Below, piece after piece: positions 17,454 through 26,130 of a stretch of DNA of 64,000 bases; positions within the stretch are counted from its first letter, which is position 1; each line of letters starts with the position of its first letter. The DNA is taken from assembly GCA_016716135.1 (NCBI GenBank), contig JADJWX010000007.1, positions 248,001 through 312,000 of the forward strand, written 5' to 3'. This DNA comes from Lewinellaceae bacterium (lineage in GTDB: Bacteria; Bacteroidota; Bacteroidia; Chitinophagales; Saprospiraceae). Below the pieces are notes generated by a model. The model did no database searches and was not told the origin of the DNA. It worked only from the letters and a program-made list of their open reading frames with translations. The position numbers and the translations under genes are program-made.

Positions 17454-17485
17454 TTTTGAGCTGCCATCGGGAAATCACCCGAAAG
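17440..17485 (+). repeat. Duplicated 14-mer at the end of the LuxR-type gene
   Basis: CACCCGAAAGTATG occurs twice, the first copy covering the last codons and stop of the LuxR-type gene and the second 31 bases later, in the spacer before the DUF4199 gene. Confidence 0.75.
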
Positions 17486-17550
17486 TATGGGGCATTCCAA
17501 CCAGGCAACTGCTTCCTTTGCCCCGTATTGTTCATCAAAAAATTTGATCT

Positions 17551-18069
17551 ATGAAAAAGACCATTTTAACCTACGGGCTGATTTCGGGAGGCATTGCTGC
17601 TGCGCTGATGTTGTGTAGTTCCCTTTACCTGCGCAATGATCCGGGCAATTTCAGCGGCTCTGAAGTTTACGGGTATGCGGGAATTGTGTTGAGCATGTTA
17701 TTTGTATTTCTCGGGGTACGCGCCTATCGCGACCAGGTGGCCGGCGGGATCATTTCCTTTGGAAAAGCGTTTCAGGTTGGCCTTTACATTTGCCTGATTT
17801 CCTGCGCGATCTATGTGATCACCTGGATGATTATTTACCACACCCTGCTCCCCGATTTTATGGATCAGTTCGTGGAATACAGCTTGCAAAGTTTGCGCGA
17901 GTCCGGTGCAACGGCAGAAGAAATTTCCAAGAAAACGGCTGAATTCGACTATTACAAAGCATTGTATAAAAACCCGCTTATTGCGGCGGGAATCACCTTT
18001 CTGGAACCCTTCCCAATAGGCCTGTTGGTTTCGCTGGCAGCAGCGGGTATTTTGCGCCGCCAAGGTTGA
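17551..18069 (+). CDS. DUF4199-type inner-membrane protein
   Basis: The 172-residue product has four predicted membrane helices (starting near residues 7, 44, 77 and 145) separated by a charged loop (SLRESGATAEEISKKTAEFDYYK). The start MKKTILTYGLISGGIAAAL, the phrase GIISFGKAFQVGLYI and the end FPIGLLVSLAAAGILRRQ fit DUF4199. The molecular role is unknown. Its place 98 bases after the membrane-bound LuxR-type gene repeats a pairing common in the phylum, which suggests a functional link. Confidence 0.85.
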   Translation: MKKTILTYGLISGGIAAALMLCSSLYLRNDPGNFSGSEVYGYAGIVLSMLFVFLGVRAYRDQVAGGIISFGKAFQVGLYICLISCAIYVITWMIIYHTLLPDFMDQFVEYSLQSLRESGATAEEISKKTAEFDYYKALYKNPLIAAGITFLEPFPIGLLVSLAAAGILRRQG

Positions 18070-18224
18070 TAGTGTTAAAATCGGTTAAACTTTTTTGCCA
18101 AAAAGTGAATTCCGAGCCTCCGGCACCCGATTTCCGGGCAAATGTGCAACCGGCATAGTAACATTGTTGTCAGTAGTCCGTCTCCGCGCAGAAAGCGTAA
18201 CATTTGAACCTAAACTGTGAAGCA

Positions 18225-18836
18225 ATGCGAACTAAACTTTTCTTCCTCGCCCTGAGCCTTTTTTGCCTGACTTTTTCTGCCAATGCACAACGCGAACAAA
18301 CCGTGCTCGGCAAACGAAACATGGGTTTTTCCGGCATTTGGGGTGGCTCCAAACACCAGCTTACCCGTTTTGGCAACACCAACAATTATGTGAATGCCTG
18401 GCATTTCGGACTGGAGTTCGGCAAAGCGCTAACGATCGGTTGGGGCCGGTATGATCTCAATGGTAGCATCCTTTGGGATAATGAACCCGGTCAGAACTTC
18501 GACATCAACTGGCATGTGATGAGCCTGGGCTATGCCTTTCAATCGTACAAGGCCGTCCATCCGTATATCTCGGTCGACGGTGGCAAAGGTTTTGCCAAGT
18601 ATTCCAATGAAGGCAAAGACCGTATCTGGGTCATCCAGCCAGCTGCCGGTGTGGAAATCAACGTTTTCCGCTGGCTCCACCTTGGGCTTGAAGGCGGCTA
18701 CCGATTTGTGACCGGCAGCGATCTCAGCCTCACCGACCGTCAGCTTTCCAACCCCTATGCCCAGGCTACCCTGAAATTTGGTTTCTCCTGGGGGCGCTAC
18801 CGTAAAAATGATAATCAGAATTCCCACCGGGATTGA
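18225..18836 (+). CDS. Small outer-membrane beta-barrel protein
   Basis: The 203-residue product has a signal peptide (MRTKLFFLALSLFCLTFSAN, then AQREQ) and an alternating hydrophobic/aromatic pattern ending in the strand PYAQATLKFGFSWGRYR, typical of 8-stranded OmpA/OmpX-like barrels. The start at 18225 is used because it begins the signal peptide; the longer frame from 18204 adds only seven residues. No enzymatic motif is seen. It is followed by a strong terminator, and the gene appears to be monocistronic. Confidence 0.8.
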   Translation: MRTKLFFLALSLFCLTFSANAQREQTVLGKRNMGFSGIWGGSKHQLTRFGNTNNYVNAWHFGLEFGKALTIGWGRYDLNGSILWDNEPGQNFDINWHVMSLGYAFQSYKAVHPYISVDGGKGFAKYSNEGKDRIWVIQPAAGVEINVFRWLHLGLEGGYRFVTGSDLSLTDRQLSNPYAQATLKFGFSWGRYRKNDNQNSHRD

Positions 18837-18861
18837 GTACGCCGTGTTTAATCTTTAAAAA

Positions 18862-18896
18862 ACGGCTGCCGGAAAAGATCCGGCAGCCGTTTTTTT
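18862..18896 (+). terminator. Rho-independent terminator after the barrel gene
   Basis: An 11-bp perfect stem (ACGGCTGCCGG with CCGGCAGCCGT), a seven-base loop and a run of seven T lie 26 bases after the stop. Confidence 0.95.
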
Positions 18897-18914
18897 ATGT
18901 ATTCAACCAGCAAT

Positions 18915-18943
18915 TTGCCACTGAACTAAAAGCCGTAAATTTG
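18915..18943 (+). promoter_or_regulatory. Promoter TTG-N18-TAAATTTG for rocD
   Basis: A TTG at 18915-18917 and TAAATTTG at 18936-18943 have near-canonical Bacteroidota spacing, 65 bases before the rocD start. Three copies of CACTCAAT-type sequence (TCACTCAA) follow in the leader. Confidence 0.7.
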
Positions 18944-19007
18944 CATTTCACGGATATGTTTTTGCCGCAGGCAAAAAATCACTCAATCACTCAATCACTC
19001 AATAATA

Positions 19008-20261
19008 ATGGACGTCCTAACCACCACCGCGCTTTCCTCGCCAGACCTGATGCAACTTGAAGACCGCTTCAATGCGCACAACTATCACCCGCTCCCGGTG
19101 GTACTCACCCGGGGGGAAGGTGTGTTCGTATGGGATGTGGAAGGGAAGCAATATTTCGATTTCCTGTCGGCCTACAGCGCTGTCAATCAGGGGCATTGCC
19201 ACCCGCGGATCATCAATGCACTTATTGAGCAGGCCCGGCAGCTTACGCTGACCTCACGCGCTTTTTACAACGACAAACTCGGGCAATTTGCCCAATTCAT
19301 AACGGCATATTTCGGGTACGACCGGGTGTTACCCATGAATACCGGTGTGGAAGCGGTGGAAACAGCCGTCAAACTTTGCCGGAAATGGGCCTACCAGGTG
19401 AAAGGGGTTCCGGATGGGCAAGCCAAGATCATTTTTGTCGAAGGCAATTTTCACGGCCGCACCCTGACGGCCGTTTCGGCGTCCACGGACCCGGATTGCC
19501 GGCGGGATTTTGCGCCGTATTTGCCCGGATTGATCACCATTCCATACGATAACCTCGAAGCGCTTGAAACGGCCTTGCAAGACCCGACGGTAGCCGGATT
19601 TCTGGTTGAGCCCATTCAGGGCGAAGCCGGGGTGTTTGTTCCTTCCGACGACTATTTGCCGAAGGCCTATGCCCTTTGTAAAAAACACAATGTCCTGTTC
19701 ATTGCCGATGAGGTTCAAACCGGGATTGCGCGAACAGGTAAGTTGCTGGCTTGCGACCACCACGGTTTCAAACCGGATGTGCTGATTTTGGGAAAAGCCA
19801 TAAGCGGCGGTGTCGTGCCGGTCAGCGCGGTGTTGAGCAGCGATGAAGTGATGTTAACACTTAAACCCGGCGAGCACGGCTCCACCTTTGGCGGCAATCC
19901 GCTTTCCTGCGCTGTGGCAACCGCTGCTTTACAGGTAGTAGAAGATGAGCACCTGGCTGAAAATGCGGAATATCTGGGCGCCATATTTCGCCAACGCATG
20001 GCAAACCTGATAAAAAAGCGACCGGACCTGCTCACCCTGGTACGCGGCAAGGGCCTGTTAAATGCCGTGGTGATCAACGACTTGGAAGACAGTCAAACGG
20101 CCTGGAACCTCTGCCTTGAACTGGCCAAAAACGGCTTGCTGGCCAAACCCACCCATGGCAACATCATTCGTTTTGCGCCGCCGCTGGTGATGACGGAAGC
20201 GCAACTGGACGAATGTTGCCAGATCATTGAACAGGTGTTCGGTACGTTTGAAAAGCCATAA
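19008..20261 (+). CDS. rocD: Ornithine aminotransferase
   Basis: This cytosolic PLP enzyme converts ornithine and 2-oxoglutarate to glutamate semialdehyde and glutamate. The 417-residue product has the class III aminotransferase landmarks: NTGVEAVETAVKLCRKW, FHGRTLTAVSAS, the FLVEPIQGEAGV segment, IADEVQTGIARTG and the PLP lysine in LILGKAISGG (Lys263). The EVQTG and NTGVEA phrases are those of ornithine aminotransferases rather than acetylornithine or GABA enzymes. It ends 11 bases from the convergent saccharopine-dehydrogenase-like gene, and both act in basic amino-acid metabolism. Confidence 0.95.
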   Translation: MDVLTTTALSSPDLMQLEDRFNAHNYHPLPVVLTRGEGVFVWDVEGKQYFDFLSAYSAVNQGHCHPRIINALIEQARQLTLTSRAFYNDKLGQFAQFITAYFGYDRVLPMNTGVEAVETAVKLCRKWAYQVKGVPDGQAKIIFVEGNFHGRTLTAVSASTDPDCRRDFAPYLPGLITIPYDNLEALETALQDPTVAGFLVEPIQGEAGVFVPSDDYLPKAYALCKKHNVLFIADEVQTGIARTGKLLACDHHGFKPDVLILGKAISGGVVPVSAVLSSDEVMLTLKPGEHGSTFGGNPLSCAVATAALQVVEDEHLAENAEYLGAIFRQRMANLIKKRPDLLTLVRGKGLLNAVVINDLEDSQTAWNLCLELAKNGLLAKPTHGNIIRFAPPLVMTEAQLDECCQIIEQVFGTFEKP

Positions 20262-20272
20262 AACCTGTCAGG

Positions 20273-21490
20273 TTAGAGTACGCCCGCAGCCACAAAATCG
20301 CTCAAATAGGCAAACGGCTCCGTCAATTGCCCGTTTTCAGCAATCACGGCCCGCCGGATCACTGGGCTATCGGCTTCGTGCAGCAGTTCCGGGAGAATAT
20401 TGTCGATGAGCTGCCGGCCAAAGAATTGCGAGGCATCGCGCGGCAATTCTGAGGGCAGGTTATCAATCGCCATGACGTCCACGGCGCCGGCCTGAAACGG
20501 CGGGCATTCCAATCCGGTGCTCCGGTCCACACCATACACCGGATCGACAATGGTGCTTGGCCGCAGTGTAACCGGTACGGATGCATCCGGAACAATATCG
20601 CAGGACACATCGGCGACAACCTGCAAATTAAAACCGGGATCGGCCATTTCGTCGGCAGAAAAAAATTGAGGTGCCCGACGGTCGTAGTAAATTCCGTTAA
20701 TAAAAATATCAGCCCGGTGGGCAAACGGTGCAAAAACGCTGACATACTCCTCGCCATGCGCATAAAAGTGTTGTTTGTCAAAAATGCGGGGCCCGTCGCG
20801 GTGTTGCACATAGTCTTGCGCAAAAAGCTGGGTAAAAACGGGCTGGTCGAAATCTTTTTCCAGAAAATCCTTTGGCGAAACCTGATGTATCCCGAAATCA
20901 TGCAGGTTGCGCACCGCCCCGGCTGCCACCCGGCCGCCACCGGTGAGCACAATACGCAACGGCGGCAGACTGGTGTTTTTATACCCGGTCAGCACCTCCG
21001 AATAGTCGTGGCAGGCATACATGCGCGGCAGGCTGAACAGGCCGGAGCGACGGCCATATGTCCAGAGGGCATTATGCGCCCCCACCAAACCGGCATAAAA
21101 CCCAAAAGCGATCAGGCGATCGCCACGGTCATCGGTCAGTTTTTCAAAATCGATCAGGCGGATATTTTTTTCCAGCACGGCCTGCAGCAAACGACGGTTT
21201 TGCGCTTGCTTTTTGATCGTGTGCGAAAAAAACAGGTATGTTTTTTCAGCAATTAATTGATCGATAGGCACTTCTTTGACTCCGATCAGGATGTCGCAAT
21301 TGCGCAGGTCGTCGGCCATGGGAATGCCACATTCCCGGTATTCTTCATTTTTATAACAACGAACGTCGGAGGGTTCGACCAATATTTCCACCGGAAAGCG
21401 GTGTATAATCTCATTACATTGCTCCGGCGTGAGCGGGGTACGTGCGTCGGGCGGGACTTTCCCCTCCCGTATAATGCCAATTTTATACAT
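20273..21490 (-). CDS. Saccharopine dehydrogenase (NAD, lysine-forming)-like oxidoreductase
   Basis: The 405-residue product begins MYKIGIIREGKVPPDARTPL, the characteristic N-terminus of the alanine dehydrogenase/saccharopine dehydrogenase superfamily, with the substrate loop KEVPIDQL, the SHTIKKQAQNRRLL segment, a nucleotide-binding region LRIVLTGGGRVAAGA, and DNLPSELPRDASQFFG near the end, a phrase typical of Lys1-type saccharopine dehydrogenases. The start at 21490 is used; the frame from 21586 adds 32 unrelated residues. The reaction is presumably NAD-linked oxidation of saccharopine or a similar opine; the exact substrate is unproved. The gene faces rocD tail to tail. Confidence 0.85.
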   Translation of the reverse strand: MYKIGIIREGKVPPDARTPLTPEQCNEIIHRFPVEILVEPSDVRCYKNEEYRECGIPMADDLRNCDILIGVKEVPIDQLIAEKTYLFFSHTIKKQAQNRRLLQAVLEKNIRLIDFEKLTDDRGDRLIAFGFYAGLVGAHNALWTYGRRSGLFSLPRMYACHDYSEVLTGYKNTSLPPLRIVLTGGGRVAAGAVRNLHDFGIHQVSPKDFLEKDFDQPVFTQLFAQDYVQHRDGPRIFDKQHFYAHGEEYVSVFAPFAHRADIFINGIYYDRRAPQFFSADEMADPGFNLQVVADVSCDIVPDASVPVTLRPSTIVDPVYGVDRSTGLECPPFQAGAVDVMAIDNLPSELPRDASQFFGRQLIDNILPELLHEADSPVIRRAVIAENGQLTEPFAYLSDFVAAGVL

Positions 21491-21632
21491 AAAGAAACAC
21501 TTGTTTGGGTAAAGAATTTGGGGGTGACTTTTCAAGAAGGCCTGCGTCGAAATTACGCAATGGCAGCGCAAATGTAGATTTTTCAAGTTGGTATTTCCTG
21601 AAAACCGGAACTTCTCCGGTGTCTGAATTGTT

Positions 21633-21640
21633 TACCTTTG
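21633..21640 (+). promoter_or_regulatory. -7 box TACCTTTG upstream of tmRNA
   Basis: Exact TAnnTTTG match 58 bases before the mature 5' end of the tmRNA, consistent with a short 5' leader removed by RNase P. Confidence 0.5.
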
Positions 21641-21698
21641 TGCCGATTGAATTTAGAAATTGTTCCTTGACTTATTTGCTTTATCCACACAATGCAAC

Positions 21699-22071
21699 GG
21701 GCCTGTTCTGGTATTGACGGGAAAGTATAGTTGCAACGTAAGCATGCCGGAGCATAAGCGGTTACTCCGTAAAAACTAACGCTTAACCATTGATTGGCAA
21801 CACACAGTATGCCATGGCTGCCTAATTAAAGTTTAATTAGAATGCCTTTATGCCGTACGATTGAGGCTCCATACACATCGTGCCGCGTATCAACCTCTTG
21901 GGGCTAGTTTGCAGAACGCCGTTACTGCAGGCGAAATTTAAACGGCTAAGGCGCGGAGTGGTCGGTTTCGGAACCTGTCCCGTGCTCGAAAACCTTAATC
22001 TGAAACTAAGCATGTAGAAGGCGTTGTGGCGCTTTGTCCGGACGCGGGTTCGACTCCCGCCAGGTCCACCA
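21699..22071 (+). ncRNA. ssrA: tmRNA (trans-translation RNA)
   Basis: The 373-nt RNA rescues stalled ribosomes and tags the nascent chain for proteolysis. The 5' end GGGCCTG pairs with CAGGTCC at the 3' end to form the acceptor stem (one G-U), followed by A and CCA at 22068-22071. The T arm is visible as GGACGCGGGTTCGACTCCCG and the 5' part has the conserved CTGGTATTGACGGG. The tag frame at 21796-21825 reads GNTQYAMAA then TAA and aligns with the Bacteroides tag GETNYALAA. A terminator follows at 22151. Confidence 0.96.
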
Positions 22072-22150
22072 CTTTGATTGCGGATTGCGGAATACGGATT
22101 GCGGAATAATCACCTTTCCGGATTTTGATATGCTTCCGGTAAATTGTTTA

Positions 22151-22192
22151 AATCCCGCTCTTGGCTGCTTTGGCCGAGAGCGGGATTTTTTT
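22151..22192 (+). terminator. Terminator after tmRNA
   Basis: A 15-bp stem (AATCCCGCTCTTGGC with GCCGAGAGCGGGATT, one G-T pair) is followed by a T run, 80 bases after the tmRNA 3' end. The remaining bases to 22414 show nothing recognisable. Confidence 0.92.
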
Positions 22193-22414
22193 GTATTTCT
22201 TCTCAACAGGCGCGCACTTAATCCAGGAACTTCGTGTGGAAAATACTATTTCGCAAACGAACGATATATATCAATGGGAATTTTATAAATGGAACATTGA
22301 TGTTTTTACCGTTTTTTTCCGGCAGGTACGAATATGCACCCGCGAAATTTCATGTCTGGCCAAGAGAATATCTTTGCTCCAAAAAAAACGGCCAACAAGA
22401 CAAATTCCCAGCCT

Positions 22415-23470
22415 ATGAACAGGAATGCCCTCAAGCGTGCCCGCAACATTTTCCTGCTGGGCTGCCTGCTTTCGGCCCTCGGCTGCGGAACCGACGGACA
22501 GGGAAATCAGTCATCCGAACACCATCCAGCACAAAAAAAAGACGGCATGATCCTCATCCCGGCCGGAACGCTATTTATGGGTGGCGACAATGCGCAGGCC
22601 GATCCGAATGAATTTCCGAAGCACATGGTGGAAATCCAGGCCTTTTGGATGGATGAAACGGAAGTGACCAACGCCCGGTTTGAAGCCTTCGTCAAAGCCA
22701 CCGGGTATGTAACCGTGGCCGAACGCCCGGTCAACTGGGAAGAAATAAAACAAACGCTCCCCCCGGACACACCCAAGCCACCCGACAGTGTGTTGCAGCC
22801 CGGGGCCCTGGTATTTCACCCGACCAACCAGCCTGTTTCCCTCGACGACCCTTCCGCCTGGTGGGTATGGACCAATGGCGCCGACTGGAGGCATCCCGAA
22901 GGACCGGGGTCTTCCATCGCCGGCAAAATGGACCATCCGGTGGTGCAAATTGCCTGGGAAGATGCCATGGCCTATGCCAAATGGGCAGGGAAGCGCCTCC
23001 CTACCGAGGCCGAATGGGAATGGGCGGCCCGCGGCGGACAGGCAAAAACGATTTACCCCTGGGGCAATGAGGCCCCGGAAGCAGGGAGTCCTAAAGCCAA
23101 TTTCTGGCAGGGCATGTTCCCGTACCAAAACAGCCTGCAGGACGGGTGTTTTACCACATCTCCCGTAAAATCGTTTAAACCCAACGGTTACGGGCTTTAC
23201 GATATGGCAGGCAACGTGTGGGAGTGGTGCTCCGACTGGTTTGATTTTAATTTCTATAAAAATCCGGATGCCACCAAAGCCAATACCCGGGGCCCTGAAC
23301 GCGCGGACAACCCGAGCATGCCTTACCTGCAGGAAAAAGTGATGCGGGGCGGCTCGTTTTTGTGCAATGATGATTATTGCTCCGGTTACCGGAATTCCCG
23401 CCGTATGGGATCGAGCCCCGATACCGGGCTCAACCACGCCGGATTTCGTTGTGTGCGCGACATAGAGTGA
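22415..23470 (+). CDS. Exported formylglycine-generating enzyme-type (SUMF1) lipoprotein
   Basis: The 351-residue product has a lipoprotein-like signal (Met22415, FLLGCLLSALGC, Cys at about residue 24) and a full FGE-sulfatase domain starting at GMILIPAGTLFMGGD. Landmarks are FWMDETEVTNARFEAFVKAT, HPVVQIAWEDAMAYAKWAGK, RLPTEAEWEWAARGG, GNVWEWCSDWF and the C-terminal RGGSFLCNDDYCSGYRNSRR. Both active-site Cys (317 and 322) of true formylglycine-generating enzymes are present, together with the end LNHAGFRCVRD. True FGEs convert a sulfatase Cys to formylglycine; many relatives without the Cys pair do other things, so retention here is notable. No sulfatase gene lies in the window. The start is chosen at the signal peptide; 27 extra upstream residues in frame look like leader. 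Confidence 0.9.
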   Translation: MNRNALKRARNIFLLGCLLSALGCGTDGQGNQSSEHHPAQKKDGMILIPAGTLFMGGDNAQADPNEFPKHMVEIQAFWMDETEVTNARFEAFVKATGYVTVAERPVNWEEIKQTLPPDTPKPPDSVLQPGALVFHPTNQPVSLDDPSAWWVWTNGADWRHPEGPGSSIAGKMDHPVVQIAWEDAMAYAKWAGKRLPTEAEWEWAARGGQAKTIYPWGNEAPEAGSPKANFWQGMFPYQNSLQDGCFTTSPVKSFKPNGYGLYDMAGNVWEWCSDWFDFNFYKNPDATKANTRGPERADNPSMPYLQEKVMRGGSFLCNDDYCSGYRNSRRMGSSPDTGLNHAGFRCVRDIE

Positions 23471-23514
23471 ACTTACACCGGCAGGTTTTGCTGTTGCGCC
23501 AGCCCAAACGTCGA

Positions 23515-25803
23515 TTACGTCAAGGCTTCCAATTCCGGATCGACCGCTTCCTCCCCTTCCGGATTGATGATCATATCCAGATACACTTTCACCAGGCGGT
23601 TGGAAAACAGCGCCAGGTTGCGCAATTCGGACAGGTGGTTCAGGAACAGGACACTGTTCCGGGTACCGATGGTGTGTTCCTTGATGCGTTTGATCTGCTT
23701 TTTGCGGACTGAACGGATCAACCTTACGACCGGTGTTATTTCTTCATACAAACGGGTCGCTTCTTCGCCGTTTTGTTTTTCAAACACCTTTGTCGTCTTC
23801 TCGATGTAGGCGTTGAGCTTGTTATTGATCGCTTTCAGTTCATTGATCTGCACGGAAAGCATGGGTTTATGGTTGTTGTCGATGTGGTCCAGGCTGGGCC
23901 GCACGATATTGGCCGCGTGTTGCGTCATTTCCCACAAATATTCAACCACCAGGATGTAAAAATGCCCGGCCTCGATCTCGTCCATCTCAATTTTATCCAG
24001 GGCTTTGTTGGCGTTGTATTTTAATTGCGTAGCCTGTTTTTGCAACTTGCGCATCTTTTTACCGGCTGCGTTGAGGCGCTTCAGGTCCTCCTTATCCAAG
24101 CCTTTCAACGTTTCTTCAATAACAACATTGACCCCGCCCAGGATGTGCGACAGGTGTTTGATACTCATGTCAAGCACTTCTGTTTTGGAAAGCACTCCGC
24201 CTACTACCGCCTTTTCAAATTCGGCTTCTTCTTCCACTTTTTTACCATGGTAGCGGTGCGAACGATAGAGGAAAATGCCGGATACGATTAGTGTAAGCAC
24301 GATGGCAACAGGGCCTCCAAAGTAAAATATGCCCGCGATGATAAACGAAATGGTAAATGCTGAGAACGCCGTAAAAAACCAGCCGCCGATGACCGACAGC
24401 ACACCCGATACCCGGTACACCGCACTCTCGCGGCCCCAGGCGCCATCGGCAAGAGAAGCCCCCATAAACACCATAAACGTAACGTAGGTGGTCGACAAGG
24501 GAAGTTTCAGTGCCGTGCCCAGCGAAATAACGATGCTGGCAACCACCAGGGTAACGGCGGCCCGGATCATGTCGAAAGCCGGGGCATCAGCGCCCAGATG
24601 GGCCTGTTTGGCGGTAAACGGCCGTTCGTCAAACTGCTTTTCCACCCAGCGGTTCCAGCTTTTCGGCATGCGATCGTTTACGAATAAGGCCATTTTGCTG
24701 AAATTGCGCACCAGCGTGCGGGAAACTGCATAAGAGTTGAACCGCTCGGCGCCGTCGTATTGCCGGCCCAGATCCACCGAGGTCTTGATTACGCTACGCG
24801 CCTTTTTGGACGTCCACAGCGTCACCGTCATCACTACCCCGGCAAGCAAAAGCAAAGCGGTAGGCGTCGGCACCTGCCCGGCGAGGCCCGACATAAAAAA
24901 AGCATCGGGACCGTGCCCGCCGTTTGATTTGAACAATTCATAGGAACTCAAACCCGCCAGCGGTACGCCAATAAAATTCACCAGGTCATTGCTGGCAAAG
25001 GCCATGGCCAGGGCAAAAGTGCCCACCAAAACGATGAGTTTAAACACATCAATTTTGGTAAACCAGGAAATCAGTTGCAGGATGATCGTCCAGCCGGCAA
25101 AACTCGCCGCAATAATTGTCAGGGCATTGTTGTCAATTTGTTCCTGCATCGAAGCGCTGATAAAAGACGCCCCTTTTGCGCCTTTTACCAGGATAAAATA
25201 CGTGATTGCCGCAATCGACAGGCCGCCCCAAAGCGATCCGAAATATTTCAGTTTCCGTTCATAATCAAAAGAAAACAACATCCGGCTCAGGTACTGGGTC
25301 ACCACCCCGACCGTAAACGCTACCACCACCGACAGTAAAATCCCGGAAATGATCGCCAATGCCTTTCCGGAGTTGATGTATTCACCAAGGCTCAGGGCGT
25401 TCGGATCGGTGTATACCTTGATCACCGACAGCGCGACAGCCGCCCCCAGCAATTCAAACACAATGGAAACCGTGGTTGAGGTCGGCATGCCCAGGGTGTT
25501 GAACGAATCCAACAGGATTACATCCGTCACCATGACCGCCAGGAACAGCAACATGATTTCCGAAAAATAAAAATGCTCCGGGTGAAACACCCCTTTCCGG
25601 GCAACTTCCATCATGCCGCTGGAAAACGTGCAGCCAAAAACAATTCCTAAAGCAGCCACAATCAGTATGGTCCTGAACGTGGCCGCTTTGGCGCCAACAG
25701 CGGAATTGAGAAAATTTACCGCGTCGTTGCTTACTCCGACGACCAAATCCGATATTGCCAGCAAAAACAATACGACAACAATGCCTATGTAAAAAGCTTC
25801 CAT
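23515..25803 (-). CDS. Inorganic phosphate transporter, PiT family
   Basis: This inner-membrane carrier takes up phosphate with a cation. The 762-residue protein has two repeated PiT signatures, SNDAVNFLNSAVGAKAATFR near the N-terminus and ASNDLVNFIGVPLAG in the middle, plus about ten or more membrane segments, and a long C-terminal cytoplasmic part (from about residue 530, KKVEEEAEFEKAVVGG onwards) that is helical and PhoU/DUF47-like with phrases MSIKHLSHILGG and MTQHAANIVRPSLDHI. The fused PhoU-like tail, which makes it longer than PitA (about 500 residues), is common in Bacteroidota. It converges on the FGE-type gene, 45 bases away. Confidence 0.95.
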   Translation of the reverse strand: MEAFYIGIVVVLFLLAISDLVVGVSNDAVNFLNSAVGAKAATFRTILIVAALGIVFGCTFSSGMMEVARKGVFHPEHFYFSEIMLLFLAVMVTDVILLDSFNTLGMPTSTTVSIVFELLGAAVALSVIKVYTDPNALSLGEYINSGKALAIISGILLSVVVAFTVGVVTQYLSRMLFSFDYERKLKYFGSLWGGLSIAAITYFILVKGAKGASFISASMQEQIDNNALTIIAASFAGWTIILQLISWFTKIDVFKLIVLVGTFALAMAFASNDLVNFIGVPLAGLSSYELFKSNGGHGPDAFFMSGLAGQVPTPTALLLLAGVVMTVTLWTSKKARSVIKTSVDLGRQYDGAERFNSYAVSRTLVRNFSKMALFVNDRMPKSWNRWVEKQFDERPFTAKQAHLGADAPAFDMIRAAVTLVVASIVISLGTALKLPLSTTYVTFMVFMGASLADGAWGRESAVYRVSGVLSVIGGWFFTAFSAFTISFIIAGIFYFGGPVAIVLTLIVSGIFLYRSHRYHGKKVEEEAEFEKAVVGGVLSKTEVLDMSIKHLSHILGGVNVVIEETLKGLDKEDLKRLNAAGKKMRKLQKQATQLKYNANKALDKIEMDEIEAGHFYILVVEYLWEMTQHAANIVRPSLDHIDNNHKPMLSVQINELKAINNKLNAYIEKTTKVFEKQNGEEATRLYEEITPVVRLIRSVRKKQIKRIKEHTIGTRNSVLFLNHLSELRNLALFSNRLVKVYLDMIINPEGEEAVDPELEALT

Positions 25804-26130
25804 ACGATTTTAGATTGGTATTGGGTTGTAAAACCAGGCCGGGCCCCGGCGTCAATCGTTGAATACCCCATTTCAGGAAAAAACTACCGATGGGGGTTGC
25901 AGCAGGTAAAATTATAAAACCTTTGGAGGGCAAATTGATCCTGTTGCAAAAAACACCGGCAATGGTAAGTCCACCAGCCAGAATTGCTGAAAATCCAATG
26001 TTAAGTTAAGATTAAATTTCAGGTAAAAACCGCATTTCCACACCGCAATCGTTGCTCCTGGCACAAATGACGCAGGCTAAGCGTCTCGTCTGAAGCCACC
26101 AAAATTTTTACTTTTTCAATATCCTGAACC
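25804..26130. other. 327-base divergent gap without a gene
   Basis: The gap separates the leftward PiT gene from the rightward dehydratase gene and should hold both promoters. No tRNA, strong hairpin or coding frame is seen, only a short GGCCGGGCCCCGGC palindrome near 25837 and a weak TACTTTTT box near 26110. Confidence 0.5.

Noticed and set aside
22041..22071. tRNA-like 3' end with T arm and CCA
   Set aside because: No tRNA D or anticodon arm precedes it; the partner acceptor strand is 340 bases upstream, so it is the 3' part of the tmRNA.
23515..25803. PhoU-like tail taken as a separate gene
   Set aside because: The frame is continuous with the PiT transporter, and fused forms are known.
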